In this document: piece by piece, positions 5,087 through 5,952 of the stretch | How the letters are laid out: the number at the start of each line of letters is the position of its first letter | How positions within the stretch are numbered: position 1 is the first letter of the stretch | NCBI GenBank assembly: GCA_031289445.1 | Contig: JAITPL010000154.1 | Span: forward strand, 1 to 5,952 | Length of the DNA stretch: 5,952 nt | Source: Tannerella sp. | GTDB lineage: Bacteria > Bacteroidota > Bacteroidia > Bacteroidales > Tannerellaceae | Direction of reading: 5' to 3' | Translations under genes and position numbers: made by a program | The notes under the pieces: generated by a model | The model's input: only the letters and a program-made list of their open reading frames with translations | The model's database searches: none | Told to the model about the DNA's origin: nothing

Positions 5087-5952
5087 TTAGTCTTTCGTGA
5101 ATCTAATATCTGCTACATACAGCACTACTTCCTTCGCTGCTTCGTATGTAAATGCCGGTGAAGGCTCGTGGCCTATGTTAAATACTATAGCACGGTTACG
5201 GCGGTTTGAGGTCGGTGCGCCGTCGTTGGCCGTCATATCTATGGTATATTCCGTCCACTTGTTGCGTATGTCGGCAGGCGAAATGGATGTACATGTAACA
5301 TCCCAGTTCTGTTGGCCATAGACACTGTTATTGCCGAAGTTCCACATGTAGTTCATCGGGCGTATCCACGGTTGGAGGAAAGCAGCGTTATTGCCTGCCA
5401 TGTCGGCGCTTGCCGTGCCGCAGAACATTTTGAAACGCAGCCTTTTGTACAGCTGGTTGTCATAGCGGTATTCTTTCGGCAGATTCATGCAGAACGAGGC
5501 GCTGCGCATCTTTATGACGCACTTGTAAATGTTTTTGCCGTCGCTTTGAATCAGTTGGTTCAGCTGAAGATTTACCGGGTCGCCGTTCACGGTTTCGTTA
5601 TCCGAATTAAACTTGCCGCAGTCGGTCAGGCCGCCACGCGGGAAGTAGTCACCCGAATAGAAGTTCGTCATTTCCCAGTTGTTATCTACCGGCTGGCCTT
5701 TGATAAAGAATTGAGGCTCGATAAACACTTCGTTGGGGAAGATAGGATCGTTCGGCTGCACCAGTTCGATTACTCCGCTTGTTACAAACTCTGCAAGCGC
5801 ACCTGCAATTTCGGCGTTATCCTCCAATCCCAGCGAGTTCGGTATATAGCGCACTTTGGTGATTTGACCCGAAGTCAACAGACTCAGCAACAGAGGCAGA
5901 CCGCCGATTTTTATATCCGCCGGTTTGTCAACCCTTGTCATAAACGGTTGCC
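5087..5952 (-). CDS. Hypothetical, probably secreted protein with beta-rich C-terminal domain (N-terminus outside window)
   Basis: The frame is open from the right window edge to a TAA at 5087-5089. An ATG lies at 5939-5941, but the frame continues upstream through CAA CCG TTT, and no signal peptide follows that ATG, so the gene probably starts outside the window. From the ATG there are 284 residues. The first about 70 include a hydrophobic helix-like part (IKIGGLPLLLSLLTSGQITK) and a segment rich in acidic residues. The remainder is rich in aromatic residues, Asn and strands (NWEMTNFYSGDYFPRGG, MNYMWNFGNNSVYGQQNWDV) and ends in WTEYTIDM... VVLYVADIRFTKD. This last pattern, a paired-strand ending with a final D-I-R-F, recalls jelly-roll carbohydrate-binding domains of Bacteroidetes surface proteins. 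I do not recognise the family; the binding role is a guess from fold-like features. The gene converges on the transporter operon. Confidence 0.8.
   Translation of the reverse strand, partial: QPFMTRVDKPADIKIGGLPLLLSLLTSGQITKVRYIPNSLGLEDNAEIAGALAEFVTSGVIELVQPNDPIFPNEVFIEPQFFIKGQPVDNNWEMTNFYSGDYFPRGGLTDCGKFNSDNETVNGDPVNLQLNQLIQSDGKNIYKCVIKMRSASFCMNLPKEYRYDNQLYKRLRFKMFCGTASADMAGNNAAFLQPWIRPMNYMWNFGNNSVYGQQNWDVTCTSISPADIRNKWTEYTIDMTANDGAPTSNRRNRAIVFNIGHEPSPAFTYEAAKEVVLYVADIRFTKD

Overview
The window looks like chromosomal DNA of a Bacteroidales bacterium (Bacteroidetes). The signs are a remnant of a hybrid two-component sensor typical of polysaccharide-utilisation loci, a glycoside-hydrolase-like gene end, two members of the Bacteroidetes-rich archaeal-type ATPase family (ATPase_2-like), TAnnTTTG-type -7 promoter boxes, and the lack of Shine-Dalgarno sequences before the genes. 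No database search was possible; family calls rest on motifs read from the translations.

Layout. Bases 1-249 are the 3' end of a glycoside-hydrolase-like gene. About 45 bases later comes a short, frameshifted remnant of a histidine kinase (about 295-464) that keeps the H-box. It breaks off where the A-rich promoter of the first ATPase gene (520-1671) starts. This ATPase is followed by a 59-base copy of the beginning of an iron/haem/cobalamin-type ABC permease gene (from 1673), then an A-rich repeated spacer and promoter, and a second, roughly half-identical ATPase (1800-2954). That gene ends 2 bases before the intact permease gene (2957-3994), which is followed by its ATP-binding partner (4001-5014). 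A hairpin at about 5028-5061 separates this plus-strand run from a convergent minus-strand gene (5087 to the right edge) for a protein with a beta-rich, possibly carbohydrate-binding C-terminal half.

The main point of interest is the tandem ATPase pair. The last 21 codons of both ATPases plus the first 59 bases of the permease form a direct repeat (1609-1731 and 2892-3015, 7 substitutions and one indel), although the ATPase bodies have diverged to about half identity. It reads as if a promoter-plus-ATPase-body unit was inserted next to the transporter gene with a long target duplication, or was recombined in from a related strain, displacing the older ATPase from the transporter. The kinase remnant left of the first ATPase suggests that gene may have arrived similarly.

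The transporter operon has a permease and an ATPase but no substrate-binding protein in the window. The second ATPase occupies the upstream place and is likely co-transcribed with the transporter.
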